Program-made: the position numbers and the translations under genes
Shown: positions 37,174 through 45,857 of the stretch, one piece after another
Layout: every line of letters begins with the position of its first letter
How positions within the stretch are numbered: position 1 is the stretch's first letter
NCBI RefSeq assembly: GCF_030413175.1
Contig: NZ_CP129212.1
Span: forward strand, 3,100,001-3,164,000
Reading direction: 5' to 3'
DNA from: Bradyrhizobium roseum
GTDB lineage: Bacteria > Pseudomonadota > Alphaproteobacteria > Rhizobiales > Xanthobacteraceae
Length of the DNA stretch: 64,000 nt
Notes under the pieces: model-generated
Databases searched by the model: none
What the model saw: the letters and a program-made list of their open reading frames with translations, nothing else
Told to the model about the DNA's origin: nothing

Positions 37174-38968
37174 GGGCAGCTACTTTTTGTGAGAGTTCCT
37201 CAACGGTGGTCGCATCGTTGAAGGCGGCTATCAATCCTTGATAGTCTACGTGGATGATCGCACTTTCGGGATCGGTGATCTTGCGCTCATCACCGAGCTT
37301 CGGCACGGTGGTTTGAAGGATGCTGCCAGACCGGCGTTTGCGCGGCAGGTTGTCACGATCGCGCGTGACCAGGATCGCCTGCCGGCGAGTATTCGGCGTG
37401 AATTGGGTTTGGGCGTATTTGTGGCATTGGTCATGTGTCTTGCCCCGTACGGCGAGCAGGTCGAGTGTCTTTCCGCCGATCGACACCGTGGCATGTCCGG
37501 CATCCGGATTGCCTGCCGTGACCCCGCCGCACACGCCGAACAAATCGAGCGTATTCACTACGTGACCAAGGGCGCCGCGTTCATCGGCGTCCCACGCATC
37601 GGCGTCGTCTTCGAAAGCGGCGCGGCTGTTTGCGTCGCGCGCGGTGGCCAACTTAATCACCCGGTTGCAGGAGGGTGCGGAGAGCGCGCGCAACTCCTGA
37701 ATCGACGTCGCATGAGCAGCGTCGGCGCGGGCGCCGAGGTCGCCCGCAGGCTGCACGTCGCTGAGGCTTGTTATGTCGTCGAGCTCATCGTTGATCCATT
37801 TTACGCAGGCCGGGACCATGTTGGATGGTGTGCGTGGATCGGGGGGAGCGGCCAGCGGGTAGACGAACGGTCGATCGACTGCGAACGAGCGGTGTGCTGC
37901 TCCAGCAATGACGGTGTCAGGGTTGATCTGGACGAACGAATGAATGCATGCGCCTTTCTCACGGAAATACGTATCGCGGAAGGCATTCAACAGCGGATTG
38001 CCTCTGAAGCGTGGACCGCCCCTCGCGACCGTAGGCCTTGAAGTGGCTTCCTGAAACAACGTTTGCGGTGAAAAAACCACGCTGGTGCCGCCGTAGAGTT
38101 CGGATCGTCCGGGGACGGGCTTCCCTGCGCTGTTGGCGAACACGAGGCATGTGCGGTCTCGCCGGACGTTCGGCACGATTGTTCCATCGAAGAAGGAATC
38201 TACCTGGCTCATGAAGGTTGGATGAGAGGGGCGCGGGTTGTACTGGATAACGAACATCCATGAAAGCGCCAGCTCGCCTTCGCCGGCTTGGATGCCGAGA
38301 TCATCGAGGGCCCATCGCCATGACCGCTTGGCGCCGATCGTGGCGATCCAGTCGAAACAGACCAGCGAGGAAAAGCGGTACCTCAGGCCATTCGACAAAT
38401 TCCCCTTGAAGGAAAAGATCGATTTGCCCCGATACATATTCTGGTAGCTGATGTCTTGCTCTTCCCAAGCTGGCCAAAGCTTGGGCTGCAACCAGCGCTC
38501 GACCGTACCATCTGCGGCCTTCGTCCAGGTGATCGCGCAATTGATCCATTCGTCGGCGCCGATGCTGCCCAGCCCGTTATGCACGGTGTCGGAGTGGCTA
38601 CCGGCGCGACCCGCCAGACTTGCGAAATCGTGCTTCGAGAGCGCATCCACTCCGCCGATGACGATCGTTCCGGTGGGCCACTGCTGGTCCGCGAGCGTGG
38701 AGTCGATCAGGTCAACCCCATCCAAGCCGGGGATGCTGTATTCCGGGAAGATCGTGAAATGTGTTTTCCCGGCGTGATGCGGCGCGGCTCGCGAGACGGT
38801 CAGCGTGGCTGTCAAATTGGCCAAGAGCTCGGCTTTGCAGGCCGGGACAGTCCTGAACGGTTCCTGCTGCGTCAATGTCAGATGAGGTTGGGCAATCACT
38901 ATGCCCACGCGATCGTGCGGCAGCAGGATGCCCCGCTCTGTCAGGTCTACGCGCTCGATGTGGATCAT
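37160..38968 (-). CDS. Nitrilase-fold (carbon-nitrogen hydrolase) protein, putative effector with SMC partner
   Basis: A 602-residue protein. The first ~330 residues show the nitrilase Glu-Lys-Cys triad in the usual order and spacing: FPEYS (Glu 76), LQPKLWP (Lys 163) and SLVCFDW (Cys 204). The remainder is unassigned, with a possible regulatory domain near 440-600 (VTIGGKTLDLLAVRG-like strand and ILVTRDRDNLP). No signal peptide. Nitrilase-fold enzymes cleave nitriles or amides such as glutamine or NAD-like compounds. Here the gene is the first of a two-gene unit with an SMC-like ATPase, an arrangement of a defence effector and sensor rather than metabolism. The nearest described parallel is Lamassu with an amidase-type effector; I cannot tell whether this is a variant or new. 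Confidence 0.75.
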   Translation of the reverse strand: MIHIERVDLTERGILLPHDRVGIVIAQPHLTLTQQEPFRTVPACKAELLANLTATLTVSRAAPHHAGKTHFTIFPEYSIPGLDGVDLIDSTLADQQWPTGTIVIGGVDALSKHDFASLAGRAGSHSDTVHNGLGSIGADEWINCAITWTKAADGTVERWLQPKLWPAWEEQDISYQNMYRGKSIFSFKGNLSNGLRYRFSSLVCFDWIATIGAKRSWRWALDDLGIQAGEGELALSWMFVIQYNPRPSHPTFMSQVDSFFDGTIVPNVRRDRTCLVFANSAGKPVPGRSELYGGTSVVFSPQTLFQEATSRPTVARGGPRFRGNPLLNAFRDTYFREKGACIHSFVQINPDTVIAGAAHRSFAVDRPFVYPLAAPPDPRTPSNMVPACVKWINDELDDITSLSDVQPAGDLGARADAAHATSIQELRALSAPSCNRVIKLATARDANSRAAFEDDADAWDADERGALGHVVNTLDLFGVCGGVTAGNPDAGHATVSIGGKTLDLLAVRGKTHDQCHKYAQTQFTPNTRRQAILVTRDRDNLPRKRRSGSILQTTVPKLGDERKITDPESAIIHVDYQGLIAAFNDATTVEELSQKVAAHVGA

Positions 38969-39517
38969 GCCGGAACGAACTTGCAGGAAGGCGTCGAAGT
39001 CTTGGACTCCGACTTGGGTTGCACCACGCGAATTGCCGCCCCTTAGGAAGGGTGTGGCCGCCGCCCCTACAACTTATAGGCTAGGCGGCAAAATCCGCAC
39101 AAGGGAGTTCCTTGGATGTGCCGCGGACCTCCGTCGCGGGTGGCCGACGAATGCCACGGCCCGATCGCAACCTGCCTTATCTCCGAAAGATGAGGCCTGC
39201 TTTATCTAGGGAGCAACTGATCGCACGGAAGACCGGGGCAGGCCGTGCTGCGGCTCCGCTGGGCACGCTTTATTGCCCATAAACATCTGAAATATCATCA
39301 GTTCTGGCGGTTTTTCTGACAAAGCGAGTGGCGTAAACGCCTCGGGCGCTGCGATTTGGCCTTGGCGGTCTCGGCGAGGGGCCCGGCAAGACCTACACGT
39401 GCAGCCCGTTATGATCGGTCAGGCGCACTTGGCTGGCTTGACATATGACGGGTCACCCGTAGCCGTTTTCAGCGCCGCCCAAAGGCACCTTTGAGCGTGA
39501 AATGCACCTCAACTCGT
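38969..39517. other. Stretch between nitrilase-like gene and integrase remnant
   Basis: About 550 bases with no supported gene. It should hold the promoter for the leftward nitrilase/SMC unit just right of 38969. The ORF of the nitrilase-like gene is open for some codons upstream of its ATG, so a non-ATG start a little further up is possible. Confidence 0.3.
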
Positions 39518-39900
39518 TCATCGTCGCTGTAAGCCATTGAAATCGCGCCAAATGCGAACGCCCTCCGAGCGCACCACAAACCCGCATTCTCCATTGAAAT
39601 CATTAAGCTTTTTGCCTGGGCATGCTGCCACTTCGGCCCCGCGTGGTGTTCGCGCGCTGTTTTCCTGAGGCGGGGACATAAAATCGTTGGGTGATTGGCT
39701 CTGATCGAACGCGTCGATCCTGTGCATTCCACTGATGCCGAGCCTCTCTCGATTCGCCTGAGCGGTGTGGTGCGCTGGCATCTTCGGATCGGTCCAGCCG
39801 AACGTTGCCATCATCCGGCATTCGGTACAGTCGACGTAGGCCGCGACCTCGGCACGGAGGCCTGGCGCACTCCATGGCAGCTCTTCTTGGGCTCATTTAT
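39518..39900 (-). pseudogene. C-terminal remnant of a phage-type tyrosine recombinase (integrase)
   Basis: Minus-strand frames join into an integrase tail. First comes HGVRQAS (matching the family HGxRK-A motif), then after a one-base shift CRMMATFGWTDPKMPAHHT, ANRERLGISGM, and an unstructured end. The catalytic His/Arg box is visible, but the rest of the enzyme is missing upstream and the frame is broken, so it is dead. Integrases normally sit at an end of an integrated element. With core-type genes starting at 40237, this places the right boundary of the accessory region near 39.9-40.2 kb. Confidence 0.65.
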
Positions 39901-40236
39901 GCCAGCCAGAACGGCATGTTGAACTTGGCCGCCCATGTCTTCTTGTTCATCGACACGACGCGGCTGCGCCCAACCTTGCCAGCGAATAACTTATTCTCAT
40001 CGATCGCAGGAGCCGGGCCGGGAGACCAGCTACGGAAATTCTGGAGTGATTCAGAACGAAGCCGTGCGCCCGTACGCGATGCCCCTCAGTCCAAAGATGC
40101 TGGCGGATATCGCGCTCGGCGCATAGCGTCGGAGTTCCATATTCCGCTCGCGGTCGACAACGAGCAGGGCGGAAGTCTCGCCGAGATGATGCCGGCGCGA
40201 TGACCGTGGGCTATCGCGCGCTTTGTCGGAAAATCC
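39901..40236. other. Probable junction between accessory region and core chromosome
   Basis: About 335 bases between the integrase remnant and the first core-type gene. A short plus-strand piece reading EAVRPYAMPLSPKMLADIAL could be a gene fragment, but I cannot name it. No tRNA was found here. Confidence 0.3.
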
Positions 40237-41202
40237 TCAGCTGGCTGGCGGAAAATGCATGCTCCAGTGTCGCGCGATGTCGATGCCGCGACAGAACCAG
40301 ACGCCGTCAAAGGCCTTCATGTGCTGCAGCAGCTTGATCAGGCCGCCGGCGCGACCGGGACGGCCGATCAGACGGTCGTGCAAACCGATCGACAGCAGCT
40401 TCGGCGATCCGGCGACGCCTTCGGCGTACAGGAGATCGAAAGCGTCGCGCATGTAGTCGAAGAACTGCTCGCCGGTGGAGAAGCCGGAATTTTCGTTGAA
40501 GCGGTTGTCGTTGGCTTCGTACGAATACGGAATGACCAGATGGGGTCGATGCGCGGTGGCGATCCAGTACGGCAGTTCGTCGGCGAGCGAATCGCGATCA
40601 TAAAGAAAGCCGCCTTCCTCAGCGATCAGCCGGCGCGTATTGGGACCCGGCCGCCCCGTCATCCAGCCGAGCGGGCGGCTGCCGGTGAGTTTGGTGAGCG
40701 TGTCGACGGCCTGGCGGATGTGCTCGCGCTCGGTCGCCTCGTCGACATCGCAATAATCGATCCAGCGGTAGCCGTGGCTGACCATCTCGTGGCCGCGCTC
40801 GACACAGGCGCGGGCCAGCGCCGGATTCTGCTCCAGCGCGCGCGCCACGCCCAGGATGCTGACCGGAACAGAGAATCGCTGCAGGATATCGAGCACGCGC
40901 CAGGCGCCGCGACGGCTGCCATATTCGAAGACGGATTCGACCAGCGGCACGCGCACGCCGCTCTTGGCGGCAACACCGATGTCGTTGAGCATCCCCTCCG
41001 ACACGGCGTCGCCATTGGCCAATGTGGACTCGCCGCCGCCTTCGATGTTGAGGCTGAAGCTGACGGCAATCTTCGCGCCGCCCGGCCAGCGAGGATCGGG
41101 CGGCGTTTCGCCATAGCCGACCAGATCGCGCGCCTGCATCGGATCGGGCCGGATCTCGCCCTGCGCCATGGATTTGATGTCAATGGGTTCGACTTCAGAC
41201 AT
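40237..41202 (-). CDS. NodB-fold polysaccharide deacetylase family protein (PuuE/allantoinase-like)
   Basis: A 321-residue cytosolic protein of the NodB/polysaccharide deacetylase superfamily, closer to PuuE-type amidohydrolases than to secreted chitin deacetylases (no signal peptide; KIAVSFSLNIEGGGES). The metal-site region shows HEMVSHGYRWIDYCDVD, and RPLGWMTGRPGPNTRRL is typical of the subfamily. The ATG at 41202 follows aggag with good spacing. It lies 8 bases after the NicC-like monooxygenase gene, so they form an operon. In this context it probably hydrolyses a C-N bond in a ring-opening or deformylation step rather than acting on polysaccharide; that is inference. Confidence 0.82.
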   Translation of the reverse strand: MSEVEPIDIKSMAQGEIRPDPMQARDLVGYGETPPDPRWPGGAKIAVSFSLNIEGGGESTLANGDAVSEGMLNDIGVAAKSGVRVPLVESVFEYGSRRGAWRVLDILQRFSVPVSILGVARALEQNPALARACVERGHEMVSHGYRWIDYCDVDEATEREHIRQAVDTLTKLTGSRPLGWMTGRPGPNTRRLIAEEGGFLYDRDSLADELPYWIATAHRPHLVIPYSYEANDNRFNENSGFSTGEQFFDYMRDAFDLLYAEGVAGSPKLLSIGLHDRLIGRPGRAGGLIKLLQHMKAFDGVWFCRGIDIARHWSMHFPPAS

Positions 41203-41210
41203 GTCGGCTC

Positions 41211-42341
41211 CTATGCGGCGGCGTCGAGCGGGACAAGACAGGGATCGTAACCGAAGAACCAGTCGGTCTCGGTCGGGCCGTGCATCCAGGTGTTGTCGAT
41301 CGAGATCTGCTGGACGTCGGCGACGCGGGGAATCCGGATTGCGGCATATCGCGCAAAGGCGCTCGATGGATCGGCGAACTCCGAGATGCAGCGGCTGAGA
41401 ATGGCGGCGTCCTCGATCGCCATCGAGCCGCCGGCCGCCATGAACGGGCGCACCGCGTGGCACGCATCGCCCATCAGCACCACGGCCCCCTTGCTCCAGC
41501 AATCGTTGCGCGGACGATCGTGGATCGGCCACACCGTCACATCTTCCACGGCCTCCGCCGCGCGTATCAGGTCGCGATGCGCACCGTCGAAGGCGGCGAT
41601 GAACGCGTCGCGGTTGCCGCGCTGCGGCGAACCGTCGCCGTCCCAGCGCTCGGCCGGCAAGGCAGCCATCACGTAGACCTCGTCGCGGCGCGCGGTCATG
41701 TAATACGCCAGCACGTGGCGGTCTGCCGCCCACCATTTGGTGCAGTCGCCGATCGGCTCGCCCTTGATCCGATCCGCCGGAAACACCGCGCGTGGCGCCG
41801 TGCGACCGATGAAACGCGGCTCTTCGGCGCCCAGCATGATCTCGCGCACCTTGGAGCGAATGCCGTCGGCGCCGATGGCGATATCGGCCTCGGCGGTTGC
41901 GCCATTGTCGAACGACAGCGTTACGCCGTGCGCGGTCTCCTCGATCCCCGCGAGTCTGTGTCCGTACCGGATCGTGCCGGGTTTGAGCGGCTGCTGCAGC
42001 AGCTCGTGTAGGTCGGCGCGGTGGATATTGACGAACGGCCCGCCGAACCGCTTCTCGCAGGCCTCGTCGAATTCCAGCCTGTAGAGTGTTTCACCGCTGT
42101 CCCAGGCGCGGCTGACGAAGGCGTCGGGCCGGATGCCGGTGGTGGCGAAAGCCTGCTCCAGATCGAGACGGCACAGCACCTTCGCGACATTGGCGCCAAG
42201 AATGATGCCGGCGCCGATGCGTGAGAAACTCGGTGACTGCTCAAACACTGCGACCGGGAAGCCGGCGCGCTGCAGCAGCCCGGCGACCGTGAGTCCGGCG
42301 AGCCCGGCGCCCAGAACGGCGATCCGCGTTCCGCGATCCAT
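41211..42341 (-). CDS. FAD-dependent aromatic monooxygenase, NicC-like
   Basis: A 376-residue class A flavin monooxygenase. The N-terminal FAD fold has AVLGAGLAGLTVAGLLQRAG, the middle DG motif is IAIGADGIRSKVRE, and the GD motif is VVLMGDACHAVRPFMAAGG. Passages such as CTKWWAADRH and RDEVYVMAALPAERWD match 6-hydroxynicotinate 3-monooxygenase (NicC) better than salicylate hydroxylase. It would use NAD(P)H and O2 to hydroxylate, perhaps decarboxylatively, an N-heterocyclic or hydroxybenzoate substrate. I use the ATG at 42341, behind gaggtg; a TTG at 42359 is in frame. It is divergent from the ABC importer, with a shared operator candidate between them. Confidence 0.82.
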   Translation of the reverse strand: MDRGTRIAVLGAGLAGLTVAGLLQRAGFPVAVFEQSPSFSRIGAGIILGANVAKVLCRLDLEQAFATTGIRPDAFVSRAWDSGETLYRLEFDEACEKRFGGPFVNIHRADLHELLQQPLKPGTIRYGHRLAGIEETAHGVTLSFDNGATAEADIAIGADGIRSKVREIMLGAEEPRFIGRTAPRAVFPADRIKGEPIGDCTKWWAADRHVLAYYMTARRDEVYVMAALPAERWDGDGSPQRGNRDAFIAAFDGAHRDLIRAAEAVEDVTVWPIHDRPRNDCWSKGAVVLMGDACHAVRPFMAAGGSMAIEDAAILSRCISEFADPSSAFARYAAIRIPRVADVQQISIDNTWMHGPTETDWFFGYDPCLVPLDAAA

Positions 42342-42387
42342 CTCAACACCTCGTGTCAAACCGCACCCATCGCCGTTGCGGCATATT

Positions 42388-42397
42388 GTTCGCTATC
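42388..42397. promoter_or_regulatory. Candidate MarR operator half, left site
   Basis: gttcgctatc, exactly complementary in inverted orientation to gatagcgaac at 42563-42572. It lies 47 bases upstream of the monooxygenase start, where it would repress that promoter. Confidence 0.45.
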
Positions 42398-42558
42398 TAA
42401 TGAAATCGCTTAAAGCGTCGAAGACGGGCCTGTCAAGAAAAGCCATGCAATGCCCGAGGATCGGGCGAAATGCGCATAGATTGCGCTGTCAATTGCGCAT
42501 GCTGATCAAAATTTGCGCGGGCAGATCGTTGATCTTATTGGGCAGAAATCCAATTATC

Positions 42559-42572
42559 GTTCGATAGCGAAC
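42559..42572. promoter_or_regulatory. Candidate MarR operator, right site
   Basis: gttcgatagcgaac is a palindrome (gttcg-atag-cgaac) located 78 bases upstream of the ABC substrate-binding gene. Its right half is the inverted copy of the left site. Two matching sites between divergent operons of a MarR-encoding cluster suggest a shared operator for the MarR protein at 45237. Confidence 0.5.
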
Positions 42573-42649
42573 GAAACCATCGGCGTGCGCTTCATGACGG
42601 CGCTGGACGCCCGGCGCATTCAACACGCCCATTCAATGAAGGTAGGACC

Positions 42650-43621
42650 ATGACACTGCGTGCTCGCCTTGCCGTTGCTCTCGCATTGATGCTGGCGGCG
42701 GCCGGCGCGCGGCCTGCGGATGCCGCCGAAATCAATTTCATCACCGATTTCGGTTTCAACGGCCGTCACGCCTATTTCTACGTCGCGCGGGAGAAGGGCT
42801 ACTACAAGGCCGAAGGTTTCGACGTGAACTTCGTGCGCGGGCAGGGCTCGGCCGATGCGATCAAGAAGGTTGCTGCCGGCGTTGCGACATTCGGCTTCGC
42901 CGACGCGGGATCGCTGGTGCTGGCGCGCGGCAACGACGGCGTGCCGGTGAAACTGGTGTCGATCGTCTACGCCAGGCCCCCGCAGGCGATCTTCGCGATC
43001 AAGGGCAACGGCATTGCTTCGGCGAGGGATCTCGAAGGCAAGACGGTCGCCGATACCGCATCGAGCTCGGTCCGCCTGCTGTTTCCGGCGTTCGCCAAGG
43101 CGGCCGGCATCGATGCAAACAAGGTGAAGTGGGTGGTGGCGGAAGGCTCTGCACTGCCGTCGCTGCTGGCGAATGGCCGCGCCGATGCGATCTGCCAGTT
43201 CTCGGTCGGTGAGCCGCTGATCGCGGCCGCGACCGCGCCGAAAGAGATCGTCCGCATCGATTACAAGGACTCCGGCCTGGATTACTATGGCAATGGCCTG
43301 ATCGCCTCCGAGGAGACGATCGCAAAGAATCCCGACCAGGTCCGCGCCTTCGTCCGCGCGACCGTCAAAGGCATGAAGGACGCCTTCGCCAATCCGACCG
43401 AAGCTGCCGCGATCATGGCGAAGTACCAGAAGGAATTGTCGCCGGCGGTGATCGAAGGCGAGACCAGGCTGGTGAGCGAACTCGCCGAGGTGAAGGGCAA
43501 GCCGCTCGGCCAAATCGACCCGAAGAGCATTGCGGGCACCGTCGAGGTGATGTCGGCAAATTTCACGCTGAAGAACCCGGTGCCGCCCGCCGAACTGTTC
43601 GCGCCCGGCTTCGTCGAATGA
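42650..43621 (+). CDS. ABC transporter substrate-binding protein (NMT1/SsuA-like)
   Basis: A 323-residue periplasmic protein with a signal peptide (RLAVALALMLAAAGARPADA, cleavage after ADA). The mature part is an NMT1/THI5-type domain (EINFITDFGFNGRHAYFYVA, REKGYYKAEGFDVNFV). This family delivers sulfonates, nitrate, pyrimidine precursors or aromatic N-compounds to the importer. The start ATG 42650 is preceded by aaggtagg. Its stop overlaps the ATPase start (ATGA). With the two following genes it forms a complete importer. Confidence 0.9.
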   Translation: MTLRARLAVALALMLAAAGARPADAAEINFITDFGFNGRHAYFYVAREKGYYKAEGFDVNFVRGQGSADAIKKVAAGVATFGFADAGSLVLARGNDGVPVKLVSIVYARPPQAIFAIKGNGIASARDLEGKTVADTASSSVRLLFPAFAKAAGIDANKVKWVVAEGSALPSLLANGRADAICQFSVGEPLIAAATAPKEIVRIDYKDSGLDYYGNGLIASEETIAKNPDQVRAFVRATVKGMKDAFANPTEAAAIMAKYQKELSPAVIEGETRLVSELAEVKGKPLGQIDPKSIAGTVEVMSANFTLKNPVPPAELFAPGFVE

Positions 43622-44439
43622 TCGCGGCGACCGGCCTTCGCGCAGCGCCGGCGCCATCACCCGCGGCATCCGTTGCGGCGATCGACCTCAAGGGCGTCAC
43701 CAAGGTCTATGCCGGCCGCGACGGCGGCGCGGTGCATGCGCTGGGTCCGGTCGATCTGCGGATCGAGCCCGGCAGCTTCGTCTCGGTGGTCGGCCCCTCC
43801 GGTTGCGGCAAGTCCACGCTGCTGCGGCTGGTCGCCGGGCTGGAGATGCCGGACCAAGGCAGCATGCAGCGTTACGGCGCGCCGCTGGACGGCCCATCAC
43901 ATGAAGTCGGCATCGTGTTCCAGGAGCACGTGCTGTTTCCCTGGATCTCGGTGCTGGAGAATGTGCTGCTGCCTGCGGACGTCCTGTCGCTGCCGAAGGC
44001 GGCGTCCAGCGCGCGCGCGATGCGCCTTTTGGAAATGACAGGCCTGAAGGATTTTGCGAACCAGCGCCCGCAGATGCTGTCGGGCGGCATGAAGCAGCGC
44101 GCCGCCTTCTGCCGCGCGATGCTGTCCGACCCCCGCCTGCTGCTGCTCGATGAGCCGTTCGGTGCCCTGGATGCTCTCACGCGCGAGGAACTATCGCTGG
44201 AATTGTCGCGGTTGTGGCAGGATCTCGGTCGCACCGCGCTACTGATCACCCATGACATCGAGGAAGCGATCCTGCTCGGCGACCGCATCCTGATCATGTC
44301 GGATCGGCCGGGCACGATTCGCGCCGAGATCGCCGTGGACCTGCCGCGCCCGCGCAATGCCGAGACCGTCAAGCTGCCGCGCTTTCAGGAGATCAAGAAT
44401 CAGGTGCGCGACATCATCTTCAACCGCGCGCAGGCGTGA
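43618..44439 (+). CDS. ABC transporter ATP-binding protein (SsuB/TauB-like)
   Basis: A 273-residue ATPase. Walker A is VVGPSGCGKSTLLRLVAGLE, the Q-loop VFQEHVLFPW, the signature LSGGMKQRAAFCRAM (a common variant, LSGGM), Walker B LLLLDEPFGALDA, and the H-loop LITHDIEEAI. It overlaps the substrate-binding gene by 4 nt and ends 3 nt before the permease. It powers import of the substrate bound by the NMT1-type protein. All key residues are present. Confidence 0.92.
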   Translation: MIAATGLRAAPAPSPAASVAAIDLKGVTKVYAGRDGGAVHALGPVDLRIEPGSFVSVVGPSGCGKSTLLRLVAGLEMPDQGSMQRYGAPLDGPSHEVGIVFQEHVLFPWISVLENVLLPADVLSLPKAASSARAMRLLEMTGLKDFANQRPQMLSGGMKQRAAFCRAMLSDPRLLLLDEPFGALDALTREELSLELSRLWQDLGRTALLITHDIEEAILLGDRILIMSDRPGTIRAEIAVDLPRPRNAETVKLPRFQEIKNQVRDIIFNRAQA

Positions 44440-44442
44440 CGG

Positions 44443-45204
44443 ATGGCTGCTTCCTCTTCCTCGAAGTTGGTCAAACGCGCGGCCACGCCACTGATCTATC
44501 TCTCGCTGCTCGCGTTGTGGGAGCTGCTGGCGCACCTGCTCAAGGTGCCGACTTGGATTCTGCCGGCGCCCTCCGCGATTTTCGAGGCAGCGGTGAAATG
44601 GGCGCCCGAACTGGCGCACAACACCTGGGTGACCCTGCGTGAGACGGTTGTCGGCTTCCTGCTGGCGATCGTATTGTCGCTGCCGCTTTCGATCCTGATC
44701 AGCCTCAACCCGCTGGCGCGCCAGTTGCTCTACCCGATCCTGCTCGGCCTGCAATCGGTGCCCAAGGTGGCGGTCGCACCATTGATCATCCTGTGGTTCG
44801 GGCTGTCGGAATGGCCGAAGATCATCGTCGTCGTGCTGGTCTGCTTCTTCCCGATCCTGGTCAACATGGTCGCCGGGCTGGAGGCGGTGCCGAAGACGAT
44901 GCTCGATCTGATGCGCTCGCTCGGCGCGTCGCCGCACAAGGTGTTTCGGCGTCTCCGGGTTCCGGTGGCGTTGCCGCACTTCTTCACCGGCTGCAAGGTC
45001 GCAGTCACGTTCGCCGTGATCGGCGCGGTGATTAGCGAATTCGTGGCGGCGCAGGACGGCCTCGGCTATCTCATTCTGATATCGACCGCGCAGTCGCAGA
45101 CACCACTTGCTTTTGCGGCCATCGCGCTGCTGACTGTGCTTAGCATTGCGCTTTTTCACGGGATTGAATTTCTCGAGCGGCGCGTGGTCGACTGGACGCC
45201 GTGA
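44443..45204 (+). CDS. ABC transporter permease (SsuC/TauC-like)
   Basis: A 253-residue inner-membrane permease with about six transmembrane segments (LIYLSLLALWELLAHLL, VGFLLAIVLSLPLSILI, IIVVVLVCFFPILVNMV, and others). The EAA-type loop that contacts the ATPase is in MRSLGASPHKVFRRLRVP. It lies 3 nt after the ATPase gene, and its last bases overlap a possible GTG start of the MarR gene. It completes the importer operon. Confidence 0.92.
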   Translation: MAASSSSKLVKRAATPLIYLSLLALWELLAHLLKVPTWILPAPSAIFEAAVKWAPELAHNTWVTLRETVVGFLLAIVLSLPLSILISLNPLARQLLYPILLGLQSVPKVAVAPLIILWFGLSEWPKIIVVVLVCFFPILVNMVAGLEAVPKTMLDLMRSLGASPHKVFRRLRVPVALPHFFTGCKVAVTFAVIGAVISEFVAAQDGLGYLILISTAQSQTPLAFAAIALLTVLSIALFHGIEFLERRVVDWTP

Positions 45205-45236
45205 GCATGGCGTCCGGCGCGCGACAAGGAACGAAC

Positions 45237-45857
45237 ATGAGCAGGTCGAAGCCGACAGCAGGTCGGTCGAAGGATAACGCGACGGCGACACCGCCGCTGC
45301 GCCGGGTCGCGAAGGGGCGTGCCGCGCGCGAGCAGGTCGACGCGATCTTTTCGCAGTGGCAAACCGAGCGGCTGGACATCGACACCAGCCCGGTGCATGT
45401 CTACGGCCTGATCGGTCGCATCCAGATGCAATGCACCGCTTTCATCGAGGAAGCACTTGAGCCGTTCGGACTGACGCGCGGCACCTTCGACGTGCTGACC
45501 GCGCTGCGCCGTGCCGGCTCGCCTTACTGCCTGTCGCCGAAGCAGATCGCGCAGTCGCTGCTGCTGAGCGGCGCGGGGCTGACCAGCCGCCTCAACAAAC
45601 TGGAGGCTCAGAATTTTCTGGCGCGGCTGCCGGAGCCGAATGATCGCCGCACCCTGCGGGTGCAACTGACCGCGTCAGGCGAGGTCGTCATCAACGAAGC
45701 GATCCCGCGCGTCTTCGAGGCACAGCGCCGCCGGCTGTTGCCGCTGGGGTCCGACGGTCAGAAGCGGCTCGTCCAGGAGTTGACGAGGTTTGCCGAGGTG
45801 ATCGACAGTTGGCCATCTGTCCCAACCGCCCAGCCGCTACGGCCGAAACTTGTTTAG
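45237..45857 (+). CDS. MarR-family transcriptional regulator
   Basis: A 206-residue protein started at ATG 45237 (aagga 6 bases upstream; in-frame GTG 45201 is the alternative). The winged-helix core reads LTRGTFDVLTALRRAGSPYC, with the recognition helix region LSPKQIAQSLLLSGAGLTSR and the wing LPEPNDRRTLRVQLTASGE. The basic N-terminus is longer than usual. Being the last gene of the ABC operon, it probably controls that operon and the divergent NicC-like/deacetylase genes through the paired operator sites, with the imported compound as ligand. Confidence 0.87.
   Translation: MSRSKPTAGRSKDNATATPPLRRVAKGRAAREQVDAIFSQWQTERLDIDTSPVHVYGLIGRIQMQCTAFIEEALEPFGLTRGTFDVLTALRRAGSPYCLSPKQIAQSLLLSGAGLTSRLNKLEAQNFLARLPEPNDRRTLRVQLTASGEVVINEAIPRVFEAQRRRLLPLGSDGQKRLVQELTRFAEVIDSWPSVPTAQPLRPKLV

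Noticed and set aside
39695..40203. Plus-strand open frames around the integrase remnant
   Set aside because: No domain, and antisense to integrase motifs; kept only as possible gene fragments.
42620..43669. 349-codon minus-strand open frame opposite the ABC binding-protein gene
   Set aside because: Shadow; the plus strand has a signal peptide and NMT1 domain.
44239..45291. 350-codon minus-strand open frame opposite the permease
   Set aside because: Shadow; His/Gln/Arg-rich with no domain.
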